The notes beneath the pieces are model-generated. The model was not told where the DNA came from. It ran no database searches and worked only from the letters and a program-made list of their open reading frames with translations. Below, piece by piece: positions 25,786 to 34,656 of a DNA stretch of 45,254 bases. The stretch spans positions 7,648 to 52,901 of the forward strand of contig SVCQ01000002.1 in assembly GCA_015058275.1 (NCBI GenBank), in the 5' to 3' direction. The stretch is from Clostridiales bacterium (GTDB lineage: Bacteria > Bacillota > Clostridia > Peptostreptococcales > Anaerovoracaceae). The first letter of the stretch is position 1. Each line of letters starts with the position of its first letter. The translations under genes and the position numbers were made by a program.

Positions 25786-26728
25786 TCGATTTAAAAACCC
25801 CATATGAGATCATCGGACCGTTTTTCAGAATATTCAGTGAAGCGCACTGATGGATGATTATCCCGGTTTCTTCCGCCTTGATTTCGTGAATTATATTGCC
25901 AAAATAATCCCGTATAGTTCCAAGCAGCTCCTCGGCAAAGAACGTATCACCAGCATGATACTCAGGATACCAGCATCCTGTAGCAGGGGAGAATAGTTCA
26001 CGTTCAAAAAGGGGTGTCTTGGTATATGCCGTGTGGGCGCCTTTCAGCATCCCCAGATATTTCATAATATTGATCACATCAGCCTTGTCGGCATCGATTT
26101 CCTCACGTGGATACTGTGAAAGCTGTCCGCGCTCGATCAGAACACTCGGAATACCGCTGACGGATGCCATATTATATGCGCCGCCTGTCCTGCAGCGTGA
26201 TCTGACGACAAACTCAGTATTGACACAAGACGCCATTGCTGCAGATTTCTCTTCGCATGCGGTATCACCTAAGAAATATACATACGGAAAAAGCTCCTCA
26301 TAACCATCCCCGCTGTGAAGATCGATAAATGCATCTGCATGTCTGATGAAGGTATTGAAAATCAGATGCGCCAGCCGGTCTGCGGCTGTCCCGTTTTCAT
26401 CACCCGGGAATACACGGTTCAGGTTCTTGCCGTCTTCGTACACCATGCTCATGGTCCTGTTCTCAAAGCCGGACGTATTAGCGAGCGGAACTATGATCAG
26501 AGTTCCGGCAAGATATTCCGGATCTATTTCAGAAGACAATTCAATAGCGGCCTGGATGCCGACATATTCTGCATTGTGAATGCCTGCCGTAACAAGCAAA
26601 ACAGGGCCGTCCGCCGCACCCGAAATGATGACATGAGGGACATGGATCTCAGTCCCGTCAACGTGAATATGATCTTTTATGATCCTGCCCGGAGCAAGAT
26701 CGTGTCCTGCGATCTTTCTGATACTCAT
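25772..26728 (-). CDS. AstE/aspartoacylase-type zinc hydrolase (M14-like)
   Basis: About 318 residues from ATG 26728 (longer frames to 26824 run through an inverted repeat and have no better site). Zinc ligands are visible as GIHNAEY (HxxE) and IDLHSGDG (His). NLNRVFPGDENGTAADRLAH is typical of the succinylglutamate desuccinylase/aspartoacylase superfamily, which removes acyl groups from amino acids. A C-terminal beta domain follows. It leads a two-gene minus-strand operon with a methyltransferase, divergent from a second methyltransferase and an importer, suggesting deacylation of an imported or secreted small compound. Confidence 0.85.
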   Translation of the reverse strand: MSIRKIAGHDLAPGRIIKDHIHVDGTEIHVPHVIISGAADGPVLLVTAGIHNAEYVGIQAAIELSSEIDPEYLAGTLIIVPLANTSGFENRTMSMVYEDGKNLNRVFPGDENGTAADRLAHLIFNTFIRHADAFIDLHSGDGYEELFPYVYFLGDTACEEKSAAMASCVNTEFVVRSRCRTGGAYNMASVSGIPSVLIERGQLSQYPREEIDADKADVINIMKYLGMLKGAHTAYTKTPLFERELFSPATGCWYPEYHAGDTFFAEELLGTIRDYFGNIIHEIKAEETGIIIHQCASLNILKNGPMISYGVFKSNGND

Positions 26729-26771
26729 ATTTAAAAAATAGCAAAGACAGTGGTTGATCATAAGCCCCGGA

Positions 26772-26822
26772 GGGGGATATGCAGCGGATTTTTTGTGAAA
26801 AAAATCCCGCAGATATCCCCCC
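26772..26822. repeat. Large inverted repeat in divergent promoter region
   Basis: GGGGGATAT-N5-GGATTTTTT and its complement AAAAAATCC-N5-ATATCCCCC flank a 3-4-nt centre at ~26796: two 9-bp matched blocks separated by a 5-nt mismatch block, about 50 bp in all. It sits between the minus-strand AstE-like/methyltransferase pair and the plus-strand methyltransferase-importer genes. It may be a shared operator or a cruciform-forming element. Confidence 0.75.
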
Positions 26823-26894
26823 ACCCGGCTTGTTAGAACTTTTTTACTGCCTTAATCTTTTAATGTGACGAAATGATTTCAGAAAGAATAAATC

Positions 26895-27650
26895 ATGAGT
26901 GAATTGTCCAGTATTCCATTTGAAAGAGAATCCGTAAATGTCAAGACTGCTGTAACTTCGTACTGGTCGAAGAGGGCCGGTTCTTTTTCTGCGCACAAAC
27001 ACGATGAAGCGCACAGCTACAAAGCTGAGCTGTGGAGAAATGAGCTTTGCGAGCGGCTCCCTGCAGGAGATGGTCTTAGAATACTGGATGTAGGCTGCGG
27101 AGCAGGATTCTTTGAGATGGTACTCGCACCTTTAGGATACAGGATGACCGGTATCGATCTGACGCCGGAAATGATCTCACAGGCAAAACAGCTCTGCGCC
27201 AGACACCGCGCTGCAGCAGCTGAATTCTATGTCATGGATGCTGAGCATCTGGATTTCCCTGATGGATATTTTGACGCTGTTATTTCGCGCAATCTTACCT
27301 GGACGCTTCCGCACCCTGCAGAAGCATACAAAGAATGGTATCGCGTGCTGAAAACGGGAGGTATACTCCTGAATTATGACGCTGAGTATGCCAAGGGCTT
27401 TCATAAATATGACCAGGCCGAGAATCTTGCTCATGAGAAAGTAACGGATGATTTGGTTGAAGAATGCCACAACATTTATCACATGCTGTCGGTAAGTGCG
27501 CTGGACAGACCTGAATGGGATCTGCAGGTCCTTGATAAGATCGGATTCAGCGAAGTAGAGGCAGACAGGGGCGCGGGCGACAGGCTCTACGCGGAGAAAG
27601 ACCAGTTCTATATGCCTGACAGGATGTTCTGCATCAGAGCGGTCAAATAA
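26895..27650 (+). CDS. Class I SAM-dependent methyltransferase (paralogue 2)
   Basis: A 251-residue methyltransferase with motif I ILDVGCGAGFFEMVLAPLGY, acidic loop MTGIDLTPEMISQA and VISRNLTWTLPHPAEAYKEW. It shares its whole layout with the gene at 25003-25785, including the N-terminal SYWSKRAGSFS/SYWSQRSVSYS segment, so the two arose by duplication. The importer permease gene follows after 85 bp. Substrate unknown. Confidence 0.88.
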   Translation: MSELSSIPFERESVNVKTAVTSYWSKRAGSFSAHKHDEAHSYKAELWRNELCERLPAGDGLRILDVGCGAGFFEMVLAPLGYRMTGIDLTPEMISQAKQLCARHRAAAAEFYVMDAEHLDFPDGYFDAVISRNLTWTLPHPAEAYKEWYRVLKTGGILLNYDAEYAKGFHKYDQAENLAHEKVTDDLVEECHNIYHMLSVSALDRPEWDLQVLDKIGFSEVEADRGAGDRLYAEKDQFYMPDRMFCIRAVK

Positions 27651-27735
27651 ACGACGCAGGTCGATAGGGAAGCCCTTGTATCAGGTATAGATAATCAGTA
27701 GTAATAACAGTTCTATTTTAGGCGAGGCATAAGAC

Positions 27736-28674
27736 GTGAGAAAATATGTAATCCGGAGATTTCTTCAACTGATCCCAGTGCTGATAGGCATCACCTTCCT
27801 GTCATTTGCCATGATGCGAATCGCAGGCAGCGATGCTATTACAGAACTGTATGGTGACAAAGGTGCTGTAAGCCAGGAGATCATAGATGCAAAGCGCGCT
27901 GAACTCGGTCTGGACAAGCCGTTCTTAGAACAGTACTTTTCATGGCTTGGCGGGATGCTGACCGGAGATATGGGCAAAAGTTATGTTTCCGGCAGGGATG
28001 TTTTTGAGACGTTCGTATCCAAGCTTCCGGCCACACTGTTATTGACTGCATTATCAATAATCGTAACGATCATCATCTCGATTCCGCTGGGGGTACTTGC
28101 CGCAGTCAGGCACGATAAGATAACGGATTATTTTTTGCGGTTTTTGAGTTTCATTGGCAATTCTCTGCCTAATTTCTTCGTAGCGCTCCTGCTGATGGAG
28201 ATCCTTTCTATAAAACTCGGCTGGCTTCCGGTCATTTCAAACGGTTTGACTTTGCAGAGCGCGATAATGCCTACCCTGACCCTTGCAATCGCTATGTCGG
28301 CAAAATACATGCGTCAGGTCAGGGCTACAGTGCTGGAAGAACTTAACAAGGATTACGTCACCGGAGCCAAAGCACGCGGCGTAAGAAACAGTGTGATCCT
28401 CTGGAAAAGCGTCATCAAATCCTCGATGCTCACGATCATCACACTGCTTGCGCTTTCTATCGGCAGCCTTCTCGGCGGAACGGCCATCATTGAGAGTATC
28501 TTTATGTGGGACGGTGTCGGCAAGCTTGCTGTAGACGCTATCACGATGCGCGACTACCCGCTTATCCAGGCTTATGTGGTCTGGATGGCGATAATATATG
28601 TACTGGTCAATCTCATCACGGATCTGCTGTATCACGCTCTTGATCCGCGTATCCGTCTGGGGGTGGCCGAATGA
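27736..28674 (+). CDS. Opp/Nik-type ABC importer permease 1
   Basis: A 312-residue inner-membrane permease starting at GTG 27736. It has the N-terminal RRFLQLIPVLIGITFLSFAMMRIAGSD, the conserved ELGLDKPFLEQYFSWLGGMLTGDMGKSY, and the EAA loop TGAKARGVRNSVILWKSVIKSS. This is the NikB/DppB family. The stop overlaps the start of permease 2. Confidence 0.93.
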   Translation: MRKYVIRRFLQLIPVLIGITFLSFAMMRIAGSDAITELYGDKGAVSQEIIDAKRAELGLDKPFLEQYFSWLGGMLTGDMGKSYVSGRDVFETFVSKLPATLLLTALSIIVTIIISIPLGVLAAVRHDKITDYFLRFLSFIGNSLPNFFVALLLMEILSIKLGWLPVISNGLTLQSAIMPTLTLAIAMSAKYMRQVRATVLEELNKDYVTGAKARGVRNSVILWKSVIKSSMLTIITLLALSIGSLLGGTAIIESIFMWDGVGKLAVDAITMRDYPLIQAYVVWMAIIYVLVNLITDLLYHALDPRIRLGVAE

Positions 28675-29525
28675 TGAACGAACCTACTGTCAGAATTCAG
28701 AAAGTCAGGAAAGACACAGTCAAAATCAGACTGATAATATTTGCAGCGTTAGCAGTGATTCTGCTTGTATGCTCGATCTTCTCTGATCATTTGACGCCGT
28801 ACGATCCATATATTCAGGATCTTTCCAACGCAAAGGCATTGCCATCCGCCGAGCATCTGTTCGGTACTGATCAATACGGACGCGATATGCTCTCCCGGGT
28901 GATAATCGGAAGCCGCACGAGCATATACTCTACGCTCATCCTGGTAGCCATCATCACTGTGATCGGGACCTGCATCGGCATATTCTGCGGATGGAACGGC
29001 AAGTGGATCGATACGGTGCTGATGCGCATATCCGATGTGTTCCTCGCTTTCCCGGGGCTGGTATTCGCTCTCGCTGTCGCAGGTGTGCTTGGCGGAGGCC
29101 TCCAGAATGCGATCATCGCACTGGCGGCGATCTCCTGGCCAAAATACGCAAGAATTGCCCGAAGCCAGACACTTTCCCTGAAAGAAACACCTTTCCTCAA
29201 AGCGGCCAGATTATCGGGCAGCAGCACAAGCAAGATAATATTCAAACACATATTGCCGAACATAGTCGGCCCGATCCTCGTTACATCGATGCTCGATATC
29301 GGAACTATGATGATGGAGCTTGCCGGACTCAGCTTCCTCGGACTTGGTGCCAAACCGCCAACAGCTGAATGGGGAAGCATGATGAGCGATACCCGCGGTC
29401 TTATGACAACATCTCCTTGGATAACTCTTTCACCGGGTCTTGCTATCTTTATCTCTGTCATGATCTTCAACCTCCTTGGAGACACCATCAGAGACTATGT
29501 GGACCCTAAGAGCAGAAGGAGGTAG
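28671..29525 (+). CDS. Opp/Nik-type ABC importer permease 2
   Basis: A 284-residue permease of the NikC/DppC family. N-terminal soluble stretch then a helix, the segment YDPYIQDLSNAKALPSAEHLFGTDQYGRDMLSRVI, the EAA loop AARLSGSSTSKIIFKHILPNI, and GLSFLGLGAKPPTAEWGSM. Overlaps permease 1 by four bases. Confidence 0.94.
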   Translation: MMNEPTVRIQKVRKDTVKIRLIIFAALAVILLVCSIFSDHLTPYDPYIQDLSNAKALPSAEHLFGTDQYGRDMLSRVIIGSRTSIYSTLILVAIITVIGTCIGIFCGWNGKWIDTVLMRISDVFLAFPGLVFALAVAGVLGGGLQNAIIALAAISWPKYARIARSQTLSLKETPFLKAARLSGSSTSKIIFKHILPNIVGPILVTSMLDIGTMMMELAGLSFLGLGAKPPTAEWGSMMSDTRGLMTTSPWITLSPGLAIFISVMIFNLLGDTIRDYVDPKSRRR

Positions 29526-29529
29526 CAGC

Positions 29530-30309
29530 ATGGCAGAGATAATACGCTATGATCGCGTAGACATTTCATATAACGGTAAGACTGTCGTAAGGGATATCAG
29601 CTTTACAGTCGACGAAGGTGAGATACTGGGTATTGTAGGCGAATCCGGGTCCGGCAAATCGACTCTTATCAAGGCTGCGATGGGACTTCTCGGCCCGACG
29701 GGAATGGTCACAAGAGGAGATATCTGGTACAAAGGGAAAAACCTTGCGGACCTGTCAGAAAAAGAGATCCGCAAGCTCAACGGCCCTGAACTGGGAATGA
29801 TATTCCAGATCGCGGGCAGCTCTTTCTGCCCGATCCGCACGGTGGAATCGCAGCTATATGAGAGCATGACCGAACACGAGGACATAACCAGGGAGGAGTT
29901 CAGAACGAAAGCCGCGGAGCTGCTCGGGAAGCTTGGCTTTGACAATGCGGACCGCATCCTCGGGAGTTACCCTTTCGAACTGTCCGGAGGTATGCAGCAA
30001 CGTGTGGGCATCGCAGCCGCAATGCTGCTAAACCCGGGCGTTCTGATGGCCGACGAACCGACTTCAGCGCTGGACGTTTCTGTCCAGAAGCAGGTAGTGG
30101 AGGAGATGCTGCTGGTACGAAAGACATTCGGCACCTCTATTATTCTGGTAACTCACAACATCGGAGTCATCGGCGCAATGGCAGATAAGGTACTGGTCAT
30201 GAAGAACGGAGAGATGGTTGAGTACGGCAGTACAGATCAGATTCTCAATCACCCTCAGGAAACCTATACACAGACATTGATGGCCGCGGTGCCAAGGCTC
30301 AAGAGGTAG
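29530..30309 (+). CDS. Opp/Nik-type ABC importer ATPase 1
   Basis: A 259-residue ATPase. AGGAGG at 29518-29523 fixes the ATG at 29530. Walker A GESGSGKST (37-45), signature LSGGMQQR, Walker B VLMADEPTSALD. The length is on the short side for DppD, without the long C-terminal oligopeptide extension, more like NikD. Confidence 0.93.
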   Translation: MAEIIRYDRVDISYNGKTVVRDISFTVDEGEILGIVGESGSGKSTLIKAAMGLLGPTGMVTRGDIWYKGKNLADLSEKEIRKLNGPELGMIFQIAGSSFCPIRTVESQLYESMTEHEDITREEFRTKAAELLGKLGFDNADRILGSYPFELSGGMQQRVGIAAAMLLNPGVLMADEPTSALDVSVQKQVVEEMLLVRKTFGTSIILVTHNIGVIGAMADKVLVMKNGEMVEYGSTDQILNHPQETYTQTLMAAVPRLKR

Positions 30310-30314
30310 CAGGT

Positions 30315-31079
30315 ATGGAACCAATCCTACAGGTAAGAGACCTGACAAAAGTATTTAAACGCAAAGGACAGCCTGATTACACCGCTGTAGACCATATGAA
30401 CTTTGATCTGATGCCGGGAGAATGCCTCGGCATTATCGGCGAGAGCGGCAGCGGCAAGACTACAGTGGTCAACATGATCACACGCCTTCTCGACGCGACA
30501 GAAGGTACGATAGTCCTCGATGGCAAAGACATTACCAACTTACGCGGTAGGGATCTGCGTGATGTTTACCGCAAGATGCAGATGGTGTTTCAGACACCTA
30601 CGGACTCATTCGATCCGAGATGCAGACTGGGAGATGGGATCGGTGAAAGCCTGCGCAACAACGGATGGTCGCAATCAGATACAAAGAATGAAGTGATAAA
30701 GCTGCTTGGGAAATGCGGACTTGATCCCGAGTTTGCGGACAGGTATCCGCATCAGGTGAGCGGCGGACAGTGCCAGAGGGCTGCGATCGCCAGAGCACTG
30801 GCGATCAGGCCGAAGCTCCTCATCTGCGATGAGGCGACATCCGCACTTGACGTAACTATCCAGAAAGAGATAATTCAGCTCCTCAGCGATCTGAGGAACC
30901 AGCACGGGGAAGCGCTGTCCATTCTGTTCATATGTCATGATATCGCGTTGGTGCAGCAATTCTGCGACCGTGTACTGGTTATGTACAAGGGAAAGCTGGT
31001 CGAACAGGGTGTTCCGGACGAGGTGATCAAAAATCCGAGGGACGCTTATACAATGAGGCTGATAGACAGCATCCTGTGA
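30315..31079 (+). CDS. Opp/Nik-type ABC importer ATPase 2
   Basis: A 254-residue ATPase of the NikE/DppF family. Walker A GESGSGKTT, signature VSGGQCQR, Walker B LLICDEATSALD and H-loop FICHDIALV are all present. It starts 5 bp after ATPase 1 and completes a heterodimeric ATPase pair. Confidence 0.93.
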   Translation: MEPILQVRDLTKVFKRKGQPDYTAVDHMNFDLMPGECLGIIGESGSGKTTVVNMITRLLDATEGTIVLDGKDITNLRGRDLRDVYRKMQMVFQTPTDSFDPRCRLGDGIGESLRNNGWSQSDTKNEVIKLLGKCGLDPEFADRYPHQVSGGQCQRAAIARALAIRPKLLICDEATSALDVTIQKEIIQLLSDLRNQHGEALSILFICHDIALVQQFCDRVLVMYKGKLVEQGVPDEVIKNPRDAYTMRLIDSIL

Positions 31080-31161
31080 CAGCACTATGAATCCTTACGG
31101 TGGAACATCAATTTAATTGATTTCACATATATCCATACTTTTTTAGAAAGGAACAAAGACT

Positions 31162-32709
31162 ATGAAAAAACTATTTTCTGTTCTCCTGGCTCTGTGCCTC
31201 TCAATGGCTCTGCTGACCGGATGCGGAGGTGGCGGAGATACGTCATCGGGTGATAAAACCATGGTGATCGGAGACACAACCTTCAATGCGGAAAACTGGG
31301 AAGAAACCATCGATCCGCACACCACCTATAACGGATGGCCATGCATCCGCTACGGCGTAGGTGAGACTCTGGTTCACTATACTGACACGATGGAGCTGGA
31401 GCCTTGGCTGGCAGAATCATGGGAAAACGACGGAGCACTGGTATGGACCATAAAGCTGCGTGACGGGATCAAATTCTCGAGCGGACGCGCTATGGATGCA
31501 GAAGCTGTAAAGCAGTGCTTTGATCACCTTCTTGCAAACCACGACAGAGCTCCAAGCGACACCAAGATTACAGATATCAAGGCTGACGGTCAGGTTCTTA
31601 CTATCACTACTTCCGAACCTAACCCGGCTCTGATGAACTATCTGGGAGACCCTTACGGCTGCATCATCGATGTAGACGCTTCTGACTTCGATAAGGGCAT
31701 TGTTATCGGAACCGGTCCATATGTTGCAGTTGACATGGTCACGGATGATCATCTGACACTTGAACCGAACAAAGATTACTGGGACGGAACTCCTAAGCTG
31801 GACAGCCTCACGATCCGTACACTCTCCAATGGAGATACACTCGCTGCAGCTCTTGAGGCAGGAGACATTGATGCTGCATACGGTATGGCTTATGAAGCTT
31901 ATCCGAAGTTCGAGAATGACAACTATCAGTTCTCAGCCATTCAGACTTCGCGTGCTTTCTTCGGATCAATGAACATGACAAGTCCTATCATCCAGGATCC
32001 TGCCGTGCGTAAAGCTATCGCTATGGGAATCGACAAAGAAGGTTTCGTTACTACATTGCTCGATGGCCATGGAGTTGTCGGTAACGGCGCATTCCCTGAT
32101 GGGTTCAGCAATTTCGGTGGAGAGAATGTAAGGGCTGAAAAATACGATCCTGAAGGCGCTAAGAAGGTGCTCGAGGAGGCAGGCTGGACTGATAGTGACG
32201 GAGACGGGATCCGCGAGAAGGATGGTACAAAACTCGTTATTCGCTGGCTGACTTATCCGAGCCGTCAGGAGCTTCCTCTTCTTGCTGAGTCCGTACAGGC
32301 AAGCCTTAAGAATATCGGAATCGAAGTTGATATCAACAACACCGCAAACCGCCGTGAATTCCTGGCTGACATGTCCTCATGGGATATCTACGCGTCCGCA
32401 CTGGTAACAGCTCCTTCCGGAGACCCGCAGTACTTCTTCACAACGAGCTGCCTGCCTGGAATGGACTACAATTTCGGAGCTTATGAGAATGCAGAGGTCA
32501 ATGATATGATCGAACAACTCTCCACTGAGTTCGATCCTGAAAAGCGCGCTCAGCTCGCTATCGATCTCCAGCAGGCTATCCTTGATGACAACGCATTTGT
32601 ATTCTGTTCTTTCCTGGAAATGAACATGATATCCAAGTCCAATGTAAAGAACTGGACAGCTCATGCCTGCGACTACTACGAAGTAACCGCAGATCTCGAC
32701 ATCGAATAG
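31162..32709 (+). CDS. Family 5 extracellular solute-binding lipoprotein
   Basis: A 515-residue lipoprotein with lipobox LLTGC (Cys21) followed by a Gly/Ser linker. The SBP_bac_5 features are LAESWENDGALVWTIKLRDGIKFSSG, TGPYVAVDMVTDDHLTLEPNKDYWDG and the C-terminal YDPEGAKKVLEEAGWTDSDGDG. Sequence feel is closer to NikA-like nickel or metallophore binders than to broad oligopeptide binders, but this is uncertain. It is the last gene of the importer and ends before a terminator. Confidence 0.93.
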   Translation: MKKLFSVLLALCLSMALLTGCGGGGDTSSGDKTMVIGDTTFNAENWEETIDPHTTYNGWPCIRYGVGETLVHYTDTMELEPWLAESWENDGALVWTIKLRDGIKFSSGRAMDAEAVKQCFDHLLANHDRAPSDTKITDIKADGQVLTITTSEPNPALMNYLGDPYGCIIDVDASDFDKGIVIGTGPYVAVDMVTDDHLTLEPNKDYWDGTPKLDSLTIRTLSNGDTLAAALEAGDIDAAYGMAYEAYPKFENDNYQFSAIQTSRAFFGSMNMTSPIIQDPAVRKAIAMGIDKEGFVTTLLDGHGVVGNGAFPDGFSNFGGENVRAEKYDPEGAKKVLEEAGWTDSDGDGIREKDGTKLVIRWLTYPSRQELPLLAESVQASLKNIGIEVDINNTANRREFLADMSSWDIYASALVTAPSGDPQYFFTTSCLPGMDYNFGAYENAEVNDMIEQLSTEFDPEKRAQLAIDLQQAILDDNAFVFCSFLEMNMISKSNVKNWTAHACDYYEVTADLDIE

Positions 32710-32741
32710 TCTGCTTAAGCAGCAAATGCAAATAATGAAAA

Positions 32742-32779
32742 CCGCAGTCCCTTATATCGCAGGAGACTGCGGATTTTTT
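32742..32779 (+). terminator. Terminator of the ABC importer operon
   Basis: CCGCAGTC pairs with GACTGCGG (8 bp) across a 15-nt loop and is followed by ATTTTTTG. It is immediately followed by the tRNA-3'-end-like repeat at 32781. Confidence 0.85.
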
Positions 32780-32780
32780 G

Positions 32781-32931
32781 TTTGGTGCGCCCGGTTGAAC
32801 CCTCAAATCGCTGTAATGCAGTGATTTCAAGCGCTTCGGAGATTTGCAAAAAACAGCCAAATGACGGAACGATGCATACAAAGGAATTCAGATCCTTTCA
32901 ATGGTCGGAATGTGGACAGATATTGTCGTCA
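32781..32931. repeat. Decayed tRNA-Arg 3'-end repeat, copy A
   Basis: TTTGGTGCGC-C-CGG-TTGAACCC reproduces the complement of the tRNA-Arg 3' end at 43487 with one substitution and a 6-nt deletion. It continues with AAATCGCTG, CAGTGATTTCAA, GATTTG-AAAA, GATGCAT, GTCGGAA and ATTGTCGTCA, in the same order as copy B at 36194. The stretch between the importer and the TetR gene contains this repeat and no other gene. Confidence 0.6.
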
Positions 32932-33021
32932 GAAGCTTCAAGGATTGTGATATCATCAGATAAGCATAATTAGACTTATGGCGCAGATCGTATCGGGTGA
33001 TTGTTCAGAGGGGTGTGTGAA

Positions 33022-33576
33022 TTGAAAAGGAAGACGTCAAAAGAAATATTAGCAGACTCATTCAGGGAACTTGCGCAGACCAGAAGTGTCGACAGGATCA
33101 CAGTGAAGGACATCACGGAAAACTGCGGCTATTCATCTGCAACTTTTTACCGGCAGTTCAAAGATAAGTATGATCTTATCGCCTGGGAATATTCGAGGAA
33201 TGCATCATCGATCATGAATAAGGTTGGGATAGATGGCTATGTCTGGAGAGAGACACTTATCGATGGGGCAAAGTATTTTGAAAAGGAACAGTCTTATCTT
33301 GCAAATCTGTTTCTGCATACTTCCGGTCTTGAGTCTTTCATGAAATACATGACAGAAACAAATGATAACTATCTCCAGTGCCTGATAATGCAGGTTCTGA
33401 ACGTGGATAAACTGGATGTAAAAACGAGTATGTATATCCATCTGTATTGCCATGGAACCGTGTCCCTGACTTGCGACTGGGTTTTGGGCAAGTATCAGGC
33501 GACTTCGGAGGAACTTGCAGAGATCTTTGAGAAATCGTTGCCGGAGCCACTTTGGAAATACCTGATCGAACAATGA
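33022..33576 (+). CDS. TetR-family transcriptional regulator
   Basis: About 184 residues from TTG 33022 (AGAGGGG 8 nt upstream; a TTG at 33001 would add 7). The N-terminal helix-turn-helix is VDRITVKDITENCGYSSATFYRQFKDKYDLIAWEY, typical of DhaS-like TetR proteins. The C-terminal ligand domain is unassigned. It is between the importer and the redox operon and could control either. A terminator overlaps its stop. Confidence 0.9.
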   Translation: MKRKTSKEILADSFRELAQTRSVDRITVKDITENCGYSSATFYRQFKDKYDLIAWEYSRNASSIMNKVGIDGYVWRETLIDGAKYFEKEQSYLANLFLHTSGLESFMKYMTETNDNYLQCLIMQVLNVDKLDVKTSMYIHLYCHGTVSLTCDWVLGKYQATSEELAEIFEKSLPEPLWKYLIEQ

Positions 33577-33603
33577 GAGAGTTTGAAATAAATCTCTCAT
33601 TTT
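33574..33603 (+). terminator. Terminator of the TetR gene
   Basis: TGAGAGA (including the stop codon) pairs with TCTCTCA over a 12-nt loop and is followed by TTTT. Seven base pairs, moderate strength. Confidence 0.65.
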
Positions 33604-33650
33604 GAGAAATTTTAAGACAATTCTGAATTGAACGTCCTTCGTGCATATGA

Positions 33651-33695
33651 ATAATAATTGTTGTGCACAATATAAAAGTACACAACAATTATTAT
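33651..33695. promoter_or_regulatory. Perfect 15-bp inverted repeat operator before the redox operon
   Basis: ATAATAATTGTTGTG and CACAACAATTATTAT are exact complements separated by 15 bp, and the pair is bracketed by CATATG on both sides (33644-33649, 33702-33707). An inner palindrome TTGTGCACAA (33661-33670) overlaps the left arm. A possible promoter, TTGAAC (33629-33634) -17 bp- ATAATA, ends inside the left arm. This is the likely binding region of the MarR regulator at 34191. Confidence 0.75.
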
Positions 33696-33724
33696 GATCA
33701 ACATATGCAAGGAGGACTTTAATT

Positions 33725-34174
33725 ATGACAAAGATAGAATTTCTTCAGGAACTGGCAAAGGGATGGTTCGGCAATTCACAGCAGCACTCGATCCAGGCAC
33801 AGCTCCTCAAGCAGCGCGGGTTCGGTAAGCTCGGAGATAAGATCATGGCTGAATCAGACGAAGAATGGGAAGAGGCTAAGAAGGTCAATGCGCGTCTCAT
33901 AGAACTTGGCGTTACACCTAAGGTAGAACTCACAGAATATCCTGTATTCACTGATGTGAAGGAAATGCTCGAGTATGACTGCAAGGACGCAGCAGAGGCA
34001 CTCCCTATGATGAGCCAGGCACTGAGCCTCTTCGAAGACGATTATGTTACAAAGAACATGATCCAGGAGTTCATCGTAGATGAGCAGGATCATTTCAACT
34101 GGGTCAGACAGCACCTCTCGCTTATGGAAGAGATCGGGATGGACAATTATCTGATCGAGCAGCTGGGCGACTGA
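33725..34174 (+). CDS. Ferritin-like domain protein
   Basis: A 149-residue, mostly helical protein. Candidate di-iron ligands occur as E-rich helices and the C-terminal IVDEQDHFNWVRQHL (ExxH-like DEQDH). It is similar in size to bacterioferritin/rubrerythrin-like four-helix proteins, though the N-terminal ExxH is not obvious, so iron binding is inferred. AAGGAGG precedes ATG. First gene of an operon with MarR, a beta-lactamase-fold-rubredoxin protein and a flavodoxin-like reductase, pointing to peroxide or oxygen defence. Confidence 0.75.
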   Translation: MTKIEFLQELAKGWFGNSQQHSIQAQLLKQRGFGKLGDKIMAESDEEWEEAKKVNARLIELGVTPKVELTEYPVFTDVKEMLEYDCKDAAEALPMMSQALSLFEDDYVTKNMIQEFIVDEQDHFNWVRQHLSLMEEIGMDNYLIEQLGD

Positions 34175-34190
34175 TAAGGCAGCGATTGAG

Positions 34191-34640
34191 ATGAAGAACG
34201 CACAGACACCTGACAAGTACGACTGCATACGGATAAGCAATCAGATATGCTTTCCTTTGTATGCCTGTGCGAAAGAAATCGTCAGGCAATACAGAAAGCC
34301 GCTTGAAAATCTGAATCTTACCTATACACAGTATGTGGTGATGATGGTTCTCTGGGAGTGCGGAGATATGACAGAAGGGGAATTGGGCAGGATCGTACGT
34401 CTTGATTCAGGAACGCTTGCACCTCTGCTCAAAAGACTCGAAAAGCAGGGGTATGTGAACAGAACCAGACCGGATGACAACGAGCGCAAGCTTCTGATAT
34501 CATTAACAACAGAAGGGGATGCACTCAAGGAAAAAGCACTGGATGTTCCCTGCAAAGTTTCAGATTGCATGAAACTGTCCAAGGCAGAACTTGAGCAGCT
34601 GAAATCACTGCTGGATAAAATGATGATGAATATGAATTGA
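34191..34640 (+). CDS. MarR-family regulator
   Basis: A 149-residue winged-helix protein: [64 protein letters not shown] is the OhrR/MarR core. The N-terminus has [22 protein letters not shown]-like residues and Cys residues as in peroxide-sensing OhrR. It lies inside the operon it probably autoregulates through the inverted repeat at 33651-33695. Confidence 0.92.
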   Translation: MKNAQTPDKYDCIRISNQICFPLYACAKEIVRQYRKPLENLNLTYTQYVVMMVLWECGDMTEGELGRIVRLDSGTLAPLLKRLEKQGYVNRTRPDDNERKLLISLTTEGDALKEKALDVPCKVSDCMKLSKAELEQLKSLLDKMMMNMN

Positions 34641-34656
34641 CAAGGAGAATTACAAG

